A stretch of DNA of 62,000 nucleotides from Cryptomeria japonica (Eukaryota; Streptophyta; Pinopsida; Cupressales; Cupressaceae): assembly GCF_030272615.1 (NCBI RefSeq), contig NC_081413.1, positions 330,383,302-330,445,301 of the forward strand. The letters are read 5' to 3'. The notes under the pieces were generated by a model, which searched no databases, was not told the DNA's origin, and saw only the letters and a list, made by a program, of their open reading frames with translations. Below, piece by piece: positions 45,179 to 59,459 of this stretch (within the stretch, counting starts at the first letter, position 1; the number at the start of each line of letters is the position of its first letter). The translations under genes were made by a program, and so were the position numbers.

Positions 45179-48100
45179 TGTAGTGCCCCACCAAGAAACC
45201 CCGAAGGGATAAAGCTAAAACACAAGAATAGAGTGAAAATATATATAAATATATTTTAAGTTAAAACAATATAATGATACATTGAGCTAACATTAAGTTC
45301 AGATTACACAACGGAAGACTTAACTAACACCTAAAGGGTTTCCCAACATGATTACTTGATTCAACACTTAACTCAACTCATGCTAATTAATCAAATTAAG
45401 TTGATTAACTTAATGACATGATTATACTAAACAATGGTTAAATTCATTCGATAGGTTAAAAATATAGAAACATGATTAAGTTCATTCATACAATTAACCA
45501 TACATTACATCCATTCTTAAATTAAAAGATATGCCATACATTTAATTTCCATACATACTTAATTTGCATTAAAAGATAATGAATACTTTCCATTATACTA
45601 ACCTACATCTTCATGATCCATAATACTGCATTTAATAACTTCATGCATGCATTTAAGATTAATATCATCTAATCTACATTATACATTTTAACCATAATGC
45701 CATTCCTATATGCAAAATAAAAAGGAACCAGATGAACACAAACACCACATAACACCAAATTGATATCGGATTTCACCCCTAATGGGCTACATCTTAGCGT
45801 CTTCTCAACTGGAAGACCCCTCTAATAAATATTAGGGTGAAGAATACATAAGGTTCACATCCATTACATCTTGCCAATAAGGCATACATAAAAAAATAAT
45901 ACATATGACCACACCGGTCAAAAGATACATGAATGATCTCAGAAGAAGAAAAAGGATCCATCTGAAACATGATAAGAAGCAAATACAAAATAATAACTAG
46001 AGCACCTACGAAACTAAGTCCTTGCAACCCATCATAAGCAACCCATGGTCTAACATGAATATTAGGTACTCACAAGGGCATAAATGACTAGATATGACTT
46101 CACAATAGTACTCCTAGCAAAGACAACACAAACTCCACACTAGTGAACTTAAGGGACGAGTGTCATCACATAGATTTGTATGGTTACCTTGGCAGGTCTC
46201 CATAGGTCCCGACCCCATCCACTAGGTTACCCTGGCAACCTTCCCCGAATCTCTGACCCATCCAAGTCTCATGTGGACCCAACACATCCTTTCGTGAAGA
46301 CAAGGTTGTTGGTTTGCCATTTTAGGCCTTCTCACTGCATTCCAAGTTTGTACTAGCACTCATCCCATGCATGAGGCACAATTATCTTACTTAGTGTTTT
46401 CATCTACTAAACTTCCTAATAAACTATTAAGTTATCACTTATTTAGATACACTTTCAATGGGTTACCCAGCTACCACTTTGGGCACGACCCCCACTCGAA
46501 AGCCACTCTCCCATATAACACTAAACTGCAATCAAATGAAACTCCTAAAACCAAGGTATACACAAAGACTAGCATATAGATTTCAATACGGTAGGAATAC
46601 CCACTTGGCCAAACAAGTCCTCATATGAGGTGCACTGATTGACGGTTCCCCGACTTGGAGACATGACCAACTATAGTCAACCACATAACAACATCCAACA
46701 CTCACATAAAGGACATGACCAGATACAAAACCATCACATGAAAACACTCAGTACTCGAGATCAAGGACATAACCAGATACCAAAATAACCATATGACAAT
46801 ATCCAACAATCACAATCAAGGACTTGTCATTCCTTAATCAAATGCGAATACATAAAACTAAACATGCATTGACATAAATCTGTAAAGACAAATCATTTTT
46901 CCATATCGCTTAAAAATTACAAATCGATCAAGCTTTCTAATTGATCTAAATTTCCAAATACAATACTTGAACAAAATCACCATTATATAATAATTTCAAT
47001 ACCAAAATTGCAATTATATGATTGTGCCTCTATTCCAATACATAAAAACAAAACCTTAATAAATGTATTTTCTCATCTAATATCCATATTTCATTAAGAG
47101 AAAATGCCATCAAATTTCTAATTGTATCTATCCATCTTCAAATTCCCCAATTAACATATTATTTAATTTAAGAAATTTCCAAGAATTAACAATTAATATA
47201 ATATTTCTTTTTCCAATTTTCAAATACTATATTATTTCCTTTCTAAAAATTCCTAGATAACATATATTATTACATTTCCTAAGATTTTCCAAATAATATA
47301 TATATTATTTCACTTTCCTAAGATTTTCCAAATAATATATATATTATTTCACTTTCCTAAGATTTTCCAAATAATATATATATTATTTCATTTCTCTAAA
47401 ATTTACTAAATAACATATATTAATTTCAGTTTCTAGAATTTACCATAAACATATGTTATTTTACTTTTAACGAGCTATATAAAAAATAAATGAAATGAAA
47501 GCATAAATTAACAACTACGCTATTATAGAATAGAGAACCAATTTATACAGTGGTCCAAATTATACCACTGAAAAAGGACTAGTTATGGCAACGATTGCTA
47601 CATTTAGCACTGCTACTATATGGTAGCAGTCACTACCAAATGGTAGCACTGCTACTATCCCATGTGGTGGGGTATACCCTACCACGTGGGGTGGGTTGAA
47701 TTTTTTTTTTTTTTTTTGTAAAATAAGAGAACCCCCAATTTACTGCACAGTCTCAGACTGGGACAACAAATCTGAGAATTAAATTTCCAAATCACCAATG
47801 ATTTCCATATATTATTATAATTTATTTAATAACCAGTCATAGAAAGCTAAAACTGGGAAAATTTCACCAACAACATTCCATATTTGGGCAAATGGAACCA
47901 ATTACACATATTCATCCAACCAATTTGTCAAACACAAACTAATTTCACAATTTATGAGCTAAAATAAGAGATTCAAAATGAAATTTCTTAACAAAACCCA
48001 CTGAGAACAACCACACCCATTTTCAATATAAAAATCAATTTGAACAAACAAGAATTTGATCTAGAGGTTGGAAATTAAAGAAAGGAGGATTCAAATTGAA

Positions 48101-49250
48101 GAATTAACTACAACTCTTCCTTATTCCACAAATTTATGAGATATTCAAACAAGCACACCTAGATTTCTTCCAAATCAAATCAATCTCTTCTAAAAAAAAC
48201 AAGGAGATAAACAAGAATCCAACCTCTATTAGCAATCCTGGAAGTGATTTGGTGAAGAGCCCAACCTGCAAGTTAAAGAACTTCTTCTCCCACAAATGCC
48301 CCAAAATTTTCCATTCCAAAAACAATTCTCCCAAAAAAAATTCAAAACCTAGGTTAAAAGGGAATTTTTGACCAAAAGTCCATTTTTAGGTTGAAATTAT
48401 TTTCCACCAAATGAAAATCATTTCTAATTAAAATTTAACCTTCCTAAAAGCTTTTTCTTTTCTTCCTCATTTAATTTGCTCCAATAAATTAAAAAGTAAC
48501 ATTTCTATCACAAAATGCCAATGAGGGTCATGGATAATAATTTTCCAATTTTGTTTAACCTTTTCTTTTAAAATGCATATACTTAATTAATTCATCATTT
48601 AAAAATAACCATTTAACCAAACTTGCTACAAATATGAATTAAGCAAATCTAATTATTGATTAATCACACAAAGGGGTCTTATTTAATTTAGTCCCTTTAA
48701 TTTACGAATGCGTAAAACTACATTTAATCTAATTAAATACTTAGGATTTAATAATCAATTTTTACCAAATGCACAACATGCAACTCAAGAAAACCAAACA
48801 AATACACGACCTGCATACCCAACCAAAGGGGAAACTGACGGATGACTAACAACACTCACTTGGGCACGACTAGGGTAAAACGTAGGGTCTGATGACTACC
48901 TAATCTACTTCCTTTGGACCAATAAGGCACACTCAAAACCTATGAAGCCAGGTGGAGATGAACCCCATACCTACACGGTACTATACCTACAATCTCCTGC
49001 AACAATGAACCACACATGCATACATATATATTCAATGAAAGTGTTAGCCTGAGATTAATAACACGAATCAGAAGAACAATTACTCTTACATAAGAATTGA
49101 TGCGAAATCAACATTTATAGGTACACATATTAAGAGTAATACCTGACTACAACATCACAACATTGTAAATCAACCATCCAAGAAGGCCACTTAAAAATTC
49201 AATCAAGGTCAAACCGGGTTTAAAAATCTGATTAGGGCAGGGGTACTACA
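45179..49250 (-). repeat. LARD 5' LTR, 4072 bp
   Basis: Uninterrupted copy. Plus-strand ends TGTAGTGCCCCACC and GGGTACTACA. An extra copy of an AT-rich ~46-bp unit (AGATTTTCCAAATAATATATATATT-type, near 47280-47390) is present compared with the 3' LTR. Confidence 0.9.
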
Positions 49251-51264
49251 TGCACCTCATATATAGGAGATACAATACAAGAAACCCTCAAACAGAATTA
49301 CAAAACCATGGGCTAAAACCACCTAATAAGGTGTAGCCAACCTTATCTCCCTTCTAGATTCCCTATGACATGTTAAAACACACATCAATATGTGTCCCTC
49401 CCTTTTACAGCTCATTTATGTGTTTGATGTATTTTATATTTCCTATTTCAGAAGTACAAACTTCCAGAGTCCATAACTTGTGAACCGGGTGTCCGATTGA
49501 TGAACCGTTTCAAGCACTAGAAAGATTACGAAGTGCTCTATTGCCTCATAAACTACTTAATTATTTATTCCCACTTTTCAATTCATTTCAAGGCCTCTAA
49601 ATTACTCAAAATCAGATTTAAACCTTTCATTGGACCCCTCCAAAACAGAAAATTTAATAACTTCAAAACTAGTTGTGATCTTGCGACGTAACTTTACTGG
49701 AATGCTTATCTAGCCAACTAGAAGCTTTGGGGATAATTTTGCACTATTTTGTGCTCAAATTAAAACTTACTATAAATAGTAACCTTATGTAAATGCAAGG
49801 TTGAGACACCTTTTTCCCTTCAAATCTCCCACTTGTTGAACACCTTGCAAGAGAAAAGGGAGTATCAACATAATAAATCAATTGCTAGGGGCCATGTGTA
49901 ATGCCCCGCCAAGAAACCTAAAGGAAAACAAAACTACTAGGCAACTAAAGGGTGAAATAATTTTTATTTTATTTCTAGATTAAATGCATTAATTATTACC
50001 TTGCACATTTAATAACACAAGCGGAAGTCTAACACAAGAATTCCTAAAGGGTTACCAACGAAGATTAATTCACAACTAAAACAACATCAAAAGGTTAATC
50101 CAATTATCCATCTAATTAGGGAACTCAAATACGTCTAATTAAATCACATTCATAAAACTCAATTCCACATTGAAAGATCTAAAGTGATACAATATATTTA
50201 TTTTCAATGAAGCATTTACACATAAGAATAAAGATAACTGAAATAACATACATTCAACTGAATTAAGATTATAATATTCAATAATTACATGGCTTCCAAT
50301 AATACATATGAAATTACATAAATTACAATGCCAAGGTTACATAATTCACTGATACAATGACCACATGGGTCTCAAATGTACAATAATCACGAACATGAGA
50401 TGATACACGAATCACAAACCACAGGTACACCAGGGAAGCCAATCCTCACATGAAGGTATGAACAAGAACATCCGATGGGAAGTGGCACTACCACCCAACC
50501 ATGTGATCCCAAAACAGAATCACCCCACTGTGATAGGAGATAGCGGAAGACCCTCAAGCAAGCATAAACAAGACAAGGACGACAGTACAACATGACTACA
50601 CAATAATCACATGACTCAAACTCACAATACACTAGTGACCCTAAGGAGAGTGTAATGTCCCACCAAGAAACCCAAAAGGATACAACTAAAACTCTCGAAA
50701 AGAGTGGAAATAATTTTTTTTTAAACATTAAATAACTTAAAGATGCATTAAATTAAATATTGCAATAATATTTGCACAAGCAAAAGACTTAACTTAAACA
50801 CCTAAAGGGTTTCCAATGAAGATTACTAGATTAATCCAATGAACATTAAGGTTTATTAATCCAATTAACAATGAGAATCATTAAACCTACTCGTGATAAA
50901 GTGATTACCAGAAGAACATAAACAATAAAATTCCATAAGAGATTAAAACTAGCATGATTTAATTTATACAACTGATATTAGCTACATTTATCATAATCTA
51001 TATTACTACATCTAATTGATGATTTCATACATGCACTTAAGATTAATATCATCTAATCTACATTATACATTTTAACCATAATGTCATTCACACATCCAAA
51101 ATAAAAAGGAACCAAATGAACACATACACCATACAACACCAAAATTGATATCGGAGTTCATCCCTAATGGGCTACATCTTCGGGTCTGCTTCAAATGCAA
51201 GACCCTTCTTAATAAATAATGGGTGAAAAATACATAAGGTTCACATCAATTACACCCTTCCATC

Positions 51265-52335
51265 TATTAGGTCCTAGAGACAACTAAGAGGGGGGGGGGG
51301 GGGGTGTGAATCAGTTGTCTAATAAATTCAAACCAAAAACCATTTAACCAACTTAATGCTTAATATTGGTAAACTAGTTAAGTATGCCGGTAGACAGTGT
51401 TAATAGTAAATTGCTATACCGGTAAATATTAATGCATGAAACATAAACATAAAGTCATCCACAACTCATAACACCAATATTTGTATGTGAAAACCCTGTA
51501 AGGGGAAAAACCACGGTGGGAAACCTTACCCACAATCAGATGATACTACTACAGATAGTAAGTGTACATAAATGGGGTCTGCGCATGCAGAAAGGCCAGC
51601 AGCCTATAGCTCACTGCTCAATCACAAAATGGGAGTCACACTGACTACAGTTGGATGGTTAAATCCAATAAGAATGTATTGTACAAAATAGCATCTTCAT
51701 ATGCTGGATTCAGTACCGGTGTAATGTTGATATGCTTCTACAAAAACCTAGCTTCACCTTCAAATGATGTCTTCATGTATACCTTTGCTTAATCTCACAT
51801 ATACCTTCTCACAACTCTTCTTTACATTCGGCATTCGATCTTACAAATAAGATCTTACATTTATACCATAACCTAAGACCAATTTTAGTAGGTCGGCTCT
51901 ACAAGATATTATAATAAAAACATTTTACAAAAAATATAATATCCGATGCAATAACCGATTGAACATGTCGGCTTAATGCATTTACAACAATAATAAATCA
52001 TCTCCATAGCATGCCATGCTGATCTGGAAAAGATAAACCTGTCGGTGTAACCCTAGATAACCCTAGACCTATTTGTCGGTAAAAAAATATATGCAAATAT
52101 GAATATACCAATGATTAATTCTTCAAAACAAAGTGTCCACATGATGTCTTTGACATTACCAAGTGTCTTCCATATCATTCCAAGTGTTGGTTGATCATTA
52201 TATCCTGCCGGTGAACCATATACCAGTAACTGTGCAATAGTTACTTGTTTGTCGGTGAATGTTGCTGGATCTCCAAAGTGCTAATGTTTCAGTAGGTGTT
52301 GACATCAATGACAAAACCATACCAAAATACGAACA
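51265..52335 (-). repeat. E4 3' LTR
   Basis: The terminal TG is mutated to TA (TATTAGGTCC, against TGTTAGGTCC in the 5' copy). Hairpin with a 15-G run at 51279-51319. Confidence 0.93.
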
Positions 52336-52640
52336 ATCTCCCCCTTTGGCATTGATGGCAACACAAGATGGAAAAACCATCAAAGTGTCAAAACAAAAAT
52401 GCCAAATACCAAAAACCAACAATCTCCTTTAAACAACAATTTCTCCCCCTGGGAGCAACATGTGTTTATCCAAAGATTTATTTTCAATACCAATCTCTCC
52501 TCAAAAGATAATGTGTTTTTCCATAGATATCTCTCCCCCTTTGACATCAAATGCCAAAGTTACAAAAATCAAGTTCATATACAAAATACCAATCAATTCA
52601 ATATACGAACTACTCCCCCTGAGAAGTAGCTTCCTCATCA
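52336..52640 (-). promoter_or_regulatory. E4 multiple polypurine tracts
   Basis: Four minus-strand GGGGGAG tracts near 52338, 52442, 52532 and 52613. The LTR-adjacent one is AAAGGGGGAGAT, and the last is enclosed by CTACT / AAGTAG arms, as in E1. Confidence 0.85.
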
Positions 52641-52699
52641 AAGACCGAAGTAAAAGATTTGTCTTTCAATTCTGTCGGTTGATGACAATCATCAACTAT

Positions 52700-55600
52700 C
52701 TAAGTCTCTACCGGTAGTGGTATGACTCCAAGCTGATCTCTAAGATATTCAAAAGTCTCCTTAGGCAAAGGTTTTGTGAAAATATCTGTAAGTTGTTCTT
52801 TAGTATTCACATAAACTAGTTTTATCTACTTTTCTTCAACTTTTTCCCTTAGAAAATTCAGTTTGATAGAAACATGTTTTGTTTTAGAATGTAATACCAG
52901 ATTCTTAGATATATCAATTGCTGCAGTGTTATCACAATATATAGTAATAGGTTCTTTACATTTTACCTTTATGTCTTTCAACATTTGCTTAAGCCATAGT
53001 ACCTGTGTATAGTTAGTTGATGTTGCAACATATTTTGATTCTGTTGTTGATAAAGATGTACAACTCTGTTTCTTACTTAACCAAGAAACTAATCTCTTTC
53101 CAAGAAAGAATGCTCCTCCAGTGGTGCTTTTTCTATCATCCACATCTCCTACCCAATTTGCATCTATGTATGCACATAGACCAAAATTTTCATTTGTAGG
53201 ATACCATAATCCAAGATTTGATGTGCCTTGTAAGTACCGAAAAATGCTTTTTACTGCTGATTCATGATTTTCCCTAGGATTACTTTGAAATCTAGAAAAA
53301 ATACATACTCCATTCATAATATCAGGCCTGGTTTGTGTCAAATACAGTAAACCTCCTACCATGGATTTGTATCTAGTTGGATTAGCAGGTGTAGATTCAT
53401 CCCTTTGAGATAATTTGTCATTTGTAGTCATAGGTGTGCTTACCGGTTTAGAGTTCTCCATCCCAAATTTCTTTAGTAATTCTTTCAAGTACTTGGATTG
53501 ACTCAAAAATATACCTTTATCAGTCTGTGAAATCTGCAATCCTAAAAAGAATTTTATTTCTCCAATCATAGACATTTCAAATTCTTGCTACATTTTAATA
53601 GAAAATTCCTTACATAATCCATCTTCTCTTCCAAAGATTATATCATCAACGAATACTTCTATAATCAAGATGTCATCATTAGTTATTTTGTAATATAAAT
53701 TGTTGTCTGCATTTCCTTTAGTAAAACCAATCTTTAAAAGATACTTATCCAACCTTACATACCAAGCTCTTGGGGCTTGTTTCAATCCATACAGAGCTTT
53801 TCTTAACCTCCAAACCATATCATTGTCATCTATCAAAGAAAATCCATCAGGTTGTTCAATATATACTTTCTCTTCAAGATCTTCATTCAAAAATGCACAT
53901 TTAATATCCATTTGATAAACTTTGTAGTCCTTGTGAGCTGCAAAAGCCAAGAATAATCTGACTGCCTCAATTCTAGCTACCGGTGCAAAGGTTTCATTGT
54001 AATCAACTCCTTCTTTCTGAGAATATCCCTTACACACTAGTCTTGCTTTATTTCTAACAACCTTACCATCTTCATTAAGTTTGTTTCTAAATACCCATTT
54101 GGTTCCAATTACATTTTTATCTTTAGGCTCGGGAACTAATATCCAAGTATTATTTTTCTCAATTTGTCCTAATTCTTCTTCCATAGCTTTAAACCAAAAT
54201 TTATCTTCACATGCCTCATTGATAGATGATGGTTCAATTTGAAAAATAAGACATACCTCTTCATTTGCCAATCTTCCTCTTGTCATAACTCCTTTAAATT
54301 TGTTTCCATTTATCTGATCTTCAGAATGATTCAATCTTACATACCGAGGTGTCTTAGTTTGTTGTTGTTCTTCAATTACTGTGGAATCCTCTGATGGTAC
54401 CAGGGTAACTGGATCTTCATTCTGTACCGGTGGATTTAGTGTAGGTTCATTTGTGACAATTTCTGTTGCCGGTTCAGAGTCTATATACCTTGAAGTTCCT
54501 CTGAATTGTTCATCAATCTTTACATTTGTACTCTCAATAATTTTCTGCAATCTCTTATTAAAACATCTATATGTCTTTCTCTTACATGAATAACCAAAAA
54601 ATATTCCTTCATCACTTCTAGGATCAAATTTGGCAATATACTCATCTCTTCTAATATAACATTTACTTCCAAAAATTCTAAAATACTTAAGAGTAGGAGT
54701 ATTACCAAACCATAGTTCATGAGGGGTCTTACCAGTTTCACCTTTGATGTGAACTTGGTTGAATGTATAGACAACAGTGCTAAGTGCTTCTCTCCAATAC
54801 ACATGTGGTAGATTTTCTTTAGATAACATACTTCTTGTTGCATCCAAGATAGTTCTGTTTTTCCTTTCAACAACTCCATTCTGTTGTGGTGTCCAAGGTG
54901 TTGATAACTATCTTCTGATTCCATTCACTTCACAGAATGTATTAAAGTCCTTAGATGTGAATTCTCCTCCTTGATCTGATCTTAAACATTTGATTTTCTT
55001 ACCGGTTTCATTCTCAACCATTGCTTTGAACAGTTTGAACTTTCCAAGTGCTTCTGTTTTTTCTTTGAGAAAAGTAACCCAACACATTCTAGAATAATCA
55101 TCAATAATTAGCATGAAATATCTATCACCTTGTAAGCTTTTAGTTCTAGCTCGACCACATAAATCAGTGTGAATCAAATCAAGAGCATTATTGGATTTGT
55201 TTGGAATACTTTTGAAACTAGCTCTAACTTATTTTCCAAATTGACATTTCTTACAAATTGTATTATGAGGTTTCACAATTTTAGGTAGATCTCTAACTGC
55301 CTTAGAAGTACTGATTTTTACCATGCAATCAAAGTTTACATGACATAGTCTCTTATGCCATAACCAACTTTCATCTATATGTGCAATCAAGCATGCCTTT
55401 TCACTGTTATTCAAATGAAAAATATTACCTCTAGTCTGATTACTGGTTGCAATTTCCAAACCAATTCTATTCATGATTTTGCATTTTCAATTTTTAAATT
55501 GTAACTAAAATCCCTTCTCAACTAATTGACCAACACTTAAAAGATTATGCTTTAATCCTTCAACATAGTAGACATTGTCAGTGTTATGCTTACCATCAAG

Positions 55601-56833
55601 AGATATTGAACCCTTAACTTTGATTGAATAGGCTTTGTCATCTCCAAATCTTACTAAACCTCCATTGTATTCTTGAAAGTTCAAGAATTTACCTTTGTCT
55701 CCTATCATATGATGTGAGCATCCTGAGTCAATGATCCATTCATCCTTTACTTCAACTTTAGCTGCTAGGGCTTGTTCTACCAGTTGAGCAGTAGGTGCCG
55801 GTTGATCTTCTGTTATAACAACAAAAACCCATCCATTGTCTGTTGGATCCTCATTAGAATCATCAGTCACACCTTCATCAGCAATGTAACAAGATTTGTC
55901 TTTGTTCTTCTTAAATCTGTATCTCTGATATTCAGGATTAGGCTTGTATGTTCTTCTAGCTTCTTCTCTTAGTCTAGCATGTCTATCAGGGCATCTCGAA
56001 GCCATATGACCAATTTTATTGCAGTTGAAACATTTAAAGGGTGCTTTACCTTCATACTTACTTCCAACTAGACCTTTTGGCATTTTCCTTGCAAATAGTG
56101 CTTCAAGTTCTTCAAGCTCTTCATTCTCCTTCCTAGTTTCTTCAAGTTCTCTTGCATAAAAAGCTTTCTAGTTTGATTTGTCAAATGATGGAGCAGATGA
56201 TGTTGATGCTTTAAAGGCCAAATCTGTCTTTATAGTAGTAACAGGACCAAATTCCTCAATTTCAAAGGCTGAAAGTTTTCCAATCAATGTATCCCTAGTT
56301 ACTGATGTATTAGGCATTGTTCTCAACTCATTTATAGCAGTAACCTTCATTTTATATGCCGGTGGCAATCCTCTTCAGATTTTTGAAACAATTTCATCCT
56401 CACTCAGGGTTCCTCCATAACATTTAATACCCAAAACAATTTCATTTACTCTTTCCATAAAAGCAGAAATTCTTTCATCTTCTTCCATTTTCAGATGTTC
56501 ATACTTGACTCGGAATCTTTCAAGTTTTGCAATCTTGACTGTAGAATCTCTCTCATTTAGTGTTTCCAAATGATCCCAAATAGCTTTAGAAGTAGACCTA
56601 TCTAATAATCCCATGATTTTTTGATCTGATAATGCACTCAAAAGTGCTTCTCTTTCTTTGCAATCATTCTCCTCATCTTTAGGTAAGGTAGTTGGAGCAG
56701 TATAACCATTATTTATAACTTCCCAAATGTCTTTACCAATGCAATTCAGATGTGTCTCCATCCTGATCTTCCATATCCCATAGTTGGTTCCATCAAGTTT
56801 AGGACTGTCCTTCCTGAAATAATTAGTAGACAT
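52700..56833 (-). pseudogene. E4 gag-pol polyprotein, 1377 residues with nonsense codons
   Basis: One frame from MSTNYFRKDSPKLDGTNYG to the stop at 52700-52702. Domains: Copia Gag (1-250), CCHC knuckle 268-281 (CFNCNKIGHMASRC), protease DSG 369-371, zinc-binding pre-integrase ~454-534. Integrase has catalytic D557, D620 and E656, exactly DD35E. RT has WVFRNKLNEDGKVVRNKARL and FVDD with Asp 1063-1064, where YVDD is usual. RNase H has CDNTAAIDISKN, and the end is FTKPLPKETFEYL. In-frame stops lie at 56375-56377, 56168-56170, 55505-55507, 55487-55489, 55229-55231, 54908-54910, 53588-53590 and 52826-52828, with no frameshift. Catalytic residues are retained, so inactivation is recent. It would encode all replication functions for itself and related non-autonomous elements. 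Confidence 0.95.
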
Positions 56834-56875
56834 TGGATCTCCTCAAGTTGTTAAACTTCTGTAAAAGAGGACTAA

Positions 56876-56889
56876 GCTCTGATACCGAT
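56876..56889 (-). other. E4 primer-binding site
   Basis: Minus strand ATCGGTATCAGAGC next to the LTR; initiator-tRNA-Met type with one change. Confidence 0.88.
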
Positions 56890-57957
56890 TGTTAGGTCCC
56901 AGAGACAACTGAGAGGGGGGGGGGGGGGTGAATCAGTTGTCTAATAAATTCAAACCAAAAACCATTTAACCAACTTAATGCTTAATACTGGTAAACTAGT
57001 TAAGTATGCCAGTAGACAGTGTTAACAGTAAATTGCTATACCGGTAAAGATTAATGCATGAAACATAAACATAAAGTCATCCACAACTCATAACACCAAT
57101 ATTTGTACGTGGAAACCCTGTAAGGGGAAAAACCATGATGGGAAACCTTACCCACAATCAGATGATACTACTACAGATAGTAAGTGTATATAAATGGGGT
57201 CTGCACATGCAGAAAGGCCAACAGCCTAGAGCTCACTGCTCAATCACAAAATAGGAGTCACACTGACTACAGTTGGATGGTTAAATCCAATAAGAATGTA
57301 CTGTACAAAATAGCATCTTCATATGCTGGATTCAGTACTGGTGTAATGCTGATATGCTTCTACACAAACCTAGCTTCACCTTCAAATGATGTCTTCATGT
57401 ATACCTTTGCTTAATCTCGCATATACCTTCTCACAACTCTTCTTTACCTTCGACATTCGACCTTACAAATAAGATCTTACATTTATACCATAACCTGAGA
57501 CCAATTTTAGTAGGTCGGCTCTACAAGATATTATAATAAAAACATTTTACAAAAAATATAATATCCGATGCAATAACCGATTGAACATGTCGTCTTAATA
57601 CATTTACAAGAATAATAAATCATCTCCATAGCGTGCCATGCTGATCTGGAAAAGATAAACCTCCCGGTGTAACCTTAGATAACCTTGGACCTATTTGCTG
57701 GTAAAAGCAAATATGCAAATATGAATATACCAATGATTAATTCTTCAAAACAAAGTGTCCACATGACATCTTCGACATTACCAAGTGTCTTCCATATCAT
57801 TTCAAGTGCCGGTTGATCATTATATCCTGCCAGTGAACCATATACCAGTAACTGTGCAATAGTTACTTGTTTGCTGGTGAATGTTGCTAGATCTCCAAAG
57901 TGCTAATGTTTCAGTAGGTGTTGACATCAATGACAAAACCATACCAAAATACCAACA
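56890..57957 (-). repeat. E4 5' LTR
   Basis: TGTTAGGTCCCAG to ATACCAACA on the plus strand. Minus-strand GGTATAAATG near 57485 is a TATA-like box; hairpin with a 14-G run at 56904-56941. Confidence 0.93.
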
Positions 57958-59345
57958 CCATCAAGATGTATAGAAACAAATAATACATATGACCACATGG
58001 GGTCCAAGAGATACATGACCAATCCAAGAAGAAGAAAGAGGATCCATTTCAAACATGATATGGAGTAAATACAAGAGAAAAATTGGAGCACTAGTGAAAC
58101 TAAATCCTCGCAATCCATCATAAGAATCATATGATCTAACATGAAGATAAGGTACTCACAAAAAGCATAAACAACTGGATATGACTCCCACAATAGTGCT
58201 CCAAGCAAAAGCAACACAAACTGCACACTAGTGAGCATAAGGGAAAAGTGTCATCACATAGCTTGGTATGGTTACCCTGGTAGGCCTCCATAGGTCCCAA
58301 CCCCCATCCACTGGGCTACCTTGGTAACCTCTCCCAAACCTCCAACCTCATCCAAGTCTCATGTGGACCCAACACGTCCTTTCATGAAGACAAAGTTGTT
58401 GGTTTGCCATTCCAGGCCTTCTCACTGCATCCTGAGTTTGTACTAGCACTCAACCATGAGCGAGGCACAATTATCTTTCTTAATGTTTCATCCACCAAAC
58501 CCCCTAATATATTATTTAATTATCACTTATTTAGACAAAAATTCGATGGGTTATCCTTCTTACCACTTTGGGCGTGACCCCCACTCGAAAGCCACTCTCC
58601 CATATGGCACTTAACCACAAATCAAATGAACTCCCAAACCCAAGGTATACACATGAAATAGTATATGGATTTCAAAGCAATAGAAAATAAGTTGGCCAAA
58701 CAAGCCCTTGCCCACAGTTGACAACTGATGATTCTCTGACTAGAGACATGAATAGATATGATACCAACCACATGAAGCAGCTAAAACACATATCCAAGGA
58801 CTTGCCATTTTTTAAAGCAAATGTGAATACAGTAAATGAAAAATACACATCTTTGCTACTCTAATATGACGTTAATTCTTCCATTTCGTTTAACATACTA
58901 TTTGGCCAAAGTTTTCTAATCCATCTAAATTTTCAAAATACAACATTTGAAAAATCACCATTTCTTAATAAATTAAACTCTAAGATTACAATTATATAAT
59001 TTGTCTGTTTTCCAAAAAGAAAAAAAAATATAAATTAATCAATATTTCTCTAAAATGAAAATATCATTAAATTTCTAACTATATCTATTCTTCTCCAAAT
59101 TTCCCCAAATAATATATTATTTAATTTTCTAAATATATTTTTCTTTAATTTTCTAATTCCAAATTTCCCAAATACATATGATTTAATGTACAAATTTCAC
59201 CAATAATATATTATTTTTCAAATAATATTTTAATTTCAAAATTTCCATATAATATATTATTTAATTTTTTAAATATCCATTTTCCATTTTACATTTTCAA
59301 ATTTTCCAAAACGATATATTTTAAATCCACTAATTAACAAAAAAC

Positions 59346-59377
<32 letters not shown>

Positions 59378-59459
59378 AATTAAATATTAATTAAAAGAAG
59401 ATTTAAAAAAAAAATATTAAAAAAAAAACTTTATATAAAACAAAGTTTTTAAGCACTTA

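Larger units (their letters stand above)
32667..49250 (-). mobile_element. LARD: large retrotransposon derivative with 4.1-kb LTRs
   Basis: Paired LTRs (3' copy 32667-41329, about 4148 bp without its insertion; 5' copy 45179-49250, 4072 bp). Minus-strand TG...CA ends, polypurine tract GGGAGGGAGGA, primer-binding site TGGTATTAGAGCC, and 5-bp flanks TCCAC / TGCAC (one difference). The 3.85-kb interior has no Gag or Pol trace. This is the classical LARD structure: very long LTRs and a conserved non-coding centre, dependent on enzymes from another element. Confidence 0.9.
32337..49896 (-). mobile_element. C5: Copia-type 3' LTR and start of interior, split by the LARD
   Basis: LTR-like sequence at 32337-32666 and 49251-49836 becomes continuous when the LARD is removed. 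It holds the TTTACGTGGGGAAAACCC...GGAGAAAAACC block shared by the Copia LTRs here. On the right, minus-strand GTGGGAGATT resembles a polypurine tract next to a TG start. The left edge TGTAAGGAAGTT is enclosed in an inverted repeat (AGGAAGTT/AACTTCCT). The interior (49837-49896) is cut by L4. The edges are approximate. Confidence 0.5.
51265..57957 (-). mobile_element. E4: full-length Sirevirus-like Copia element
   Basis: LTRs of 1071 and 1068 bp, about 96-97% alike by eye, perfect TSD CCATC (51260-51264, 57958-57962). Interior of 4554 bp with primer-binding site, a single gag-pol frame and multiple polypurine tracts. The youngest insertion of the right-hand stack, lying in L3. It has lost coding only through point nonsense changes. 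Confidence 0.95.

Noticed and set aside
50387-50728. 113-codon minus-strand open frame
   Set aside because: It crosses the L4/L3 insertion junction at 50651, so it is not an ancestral gene, and it has no family resemblance.
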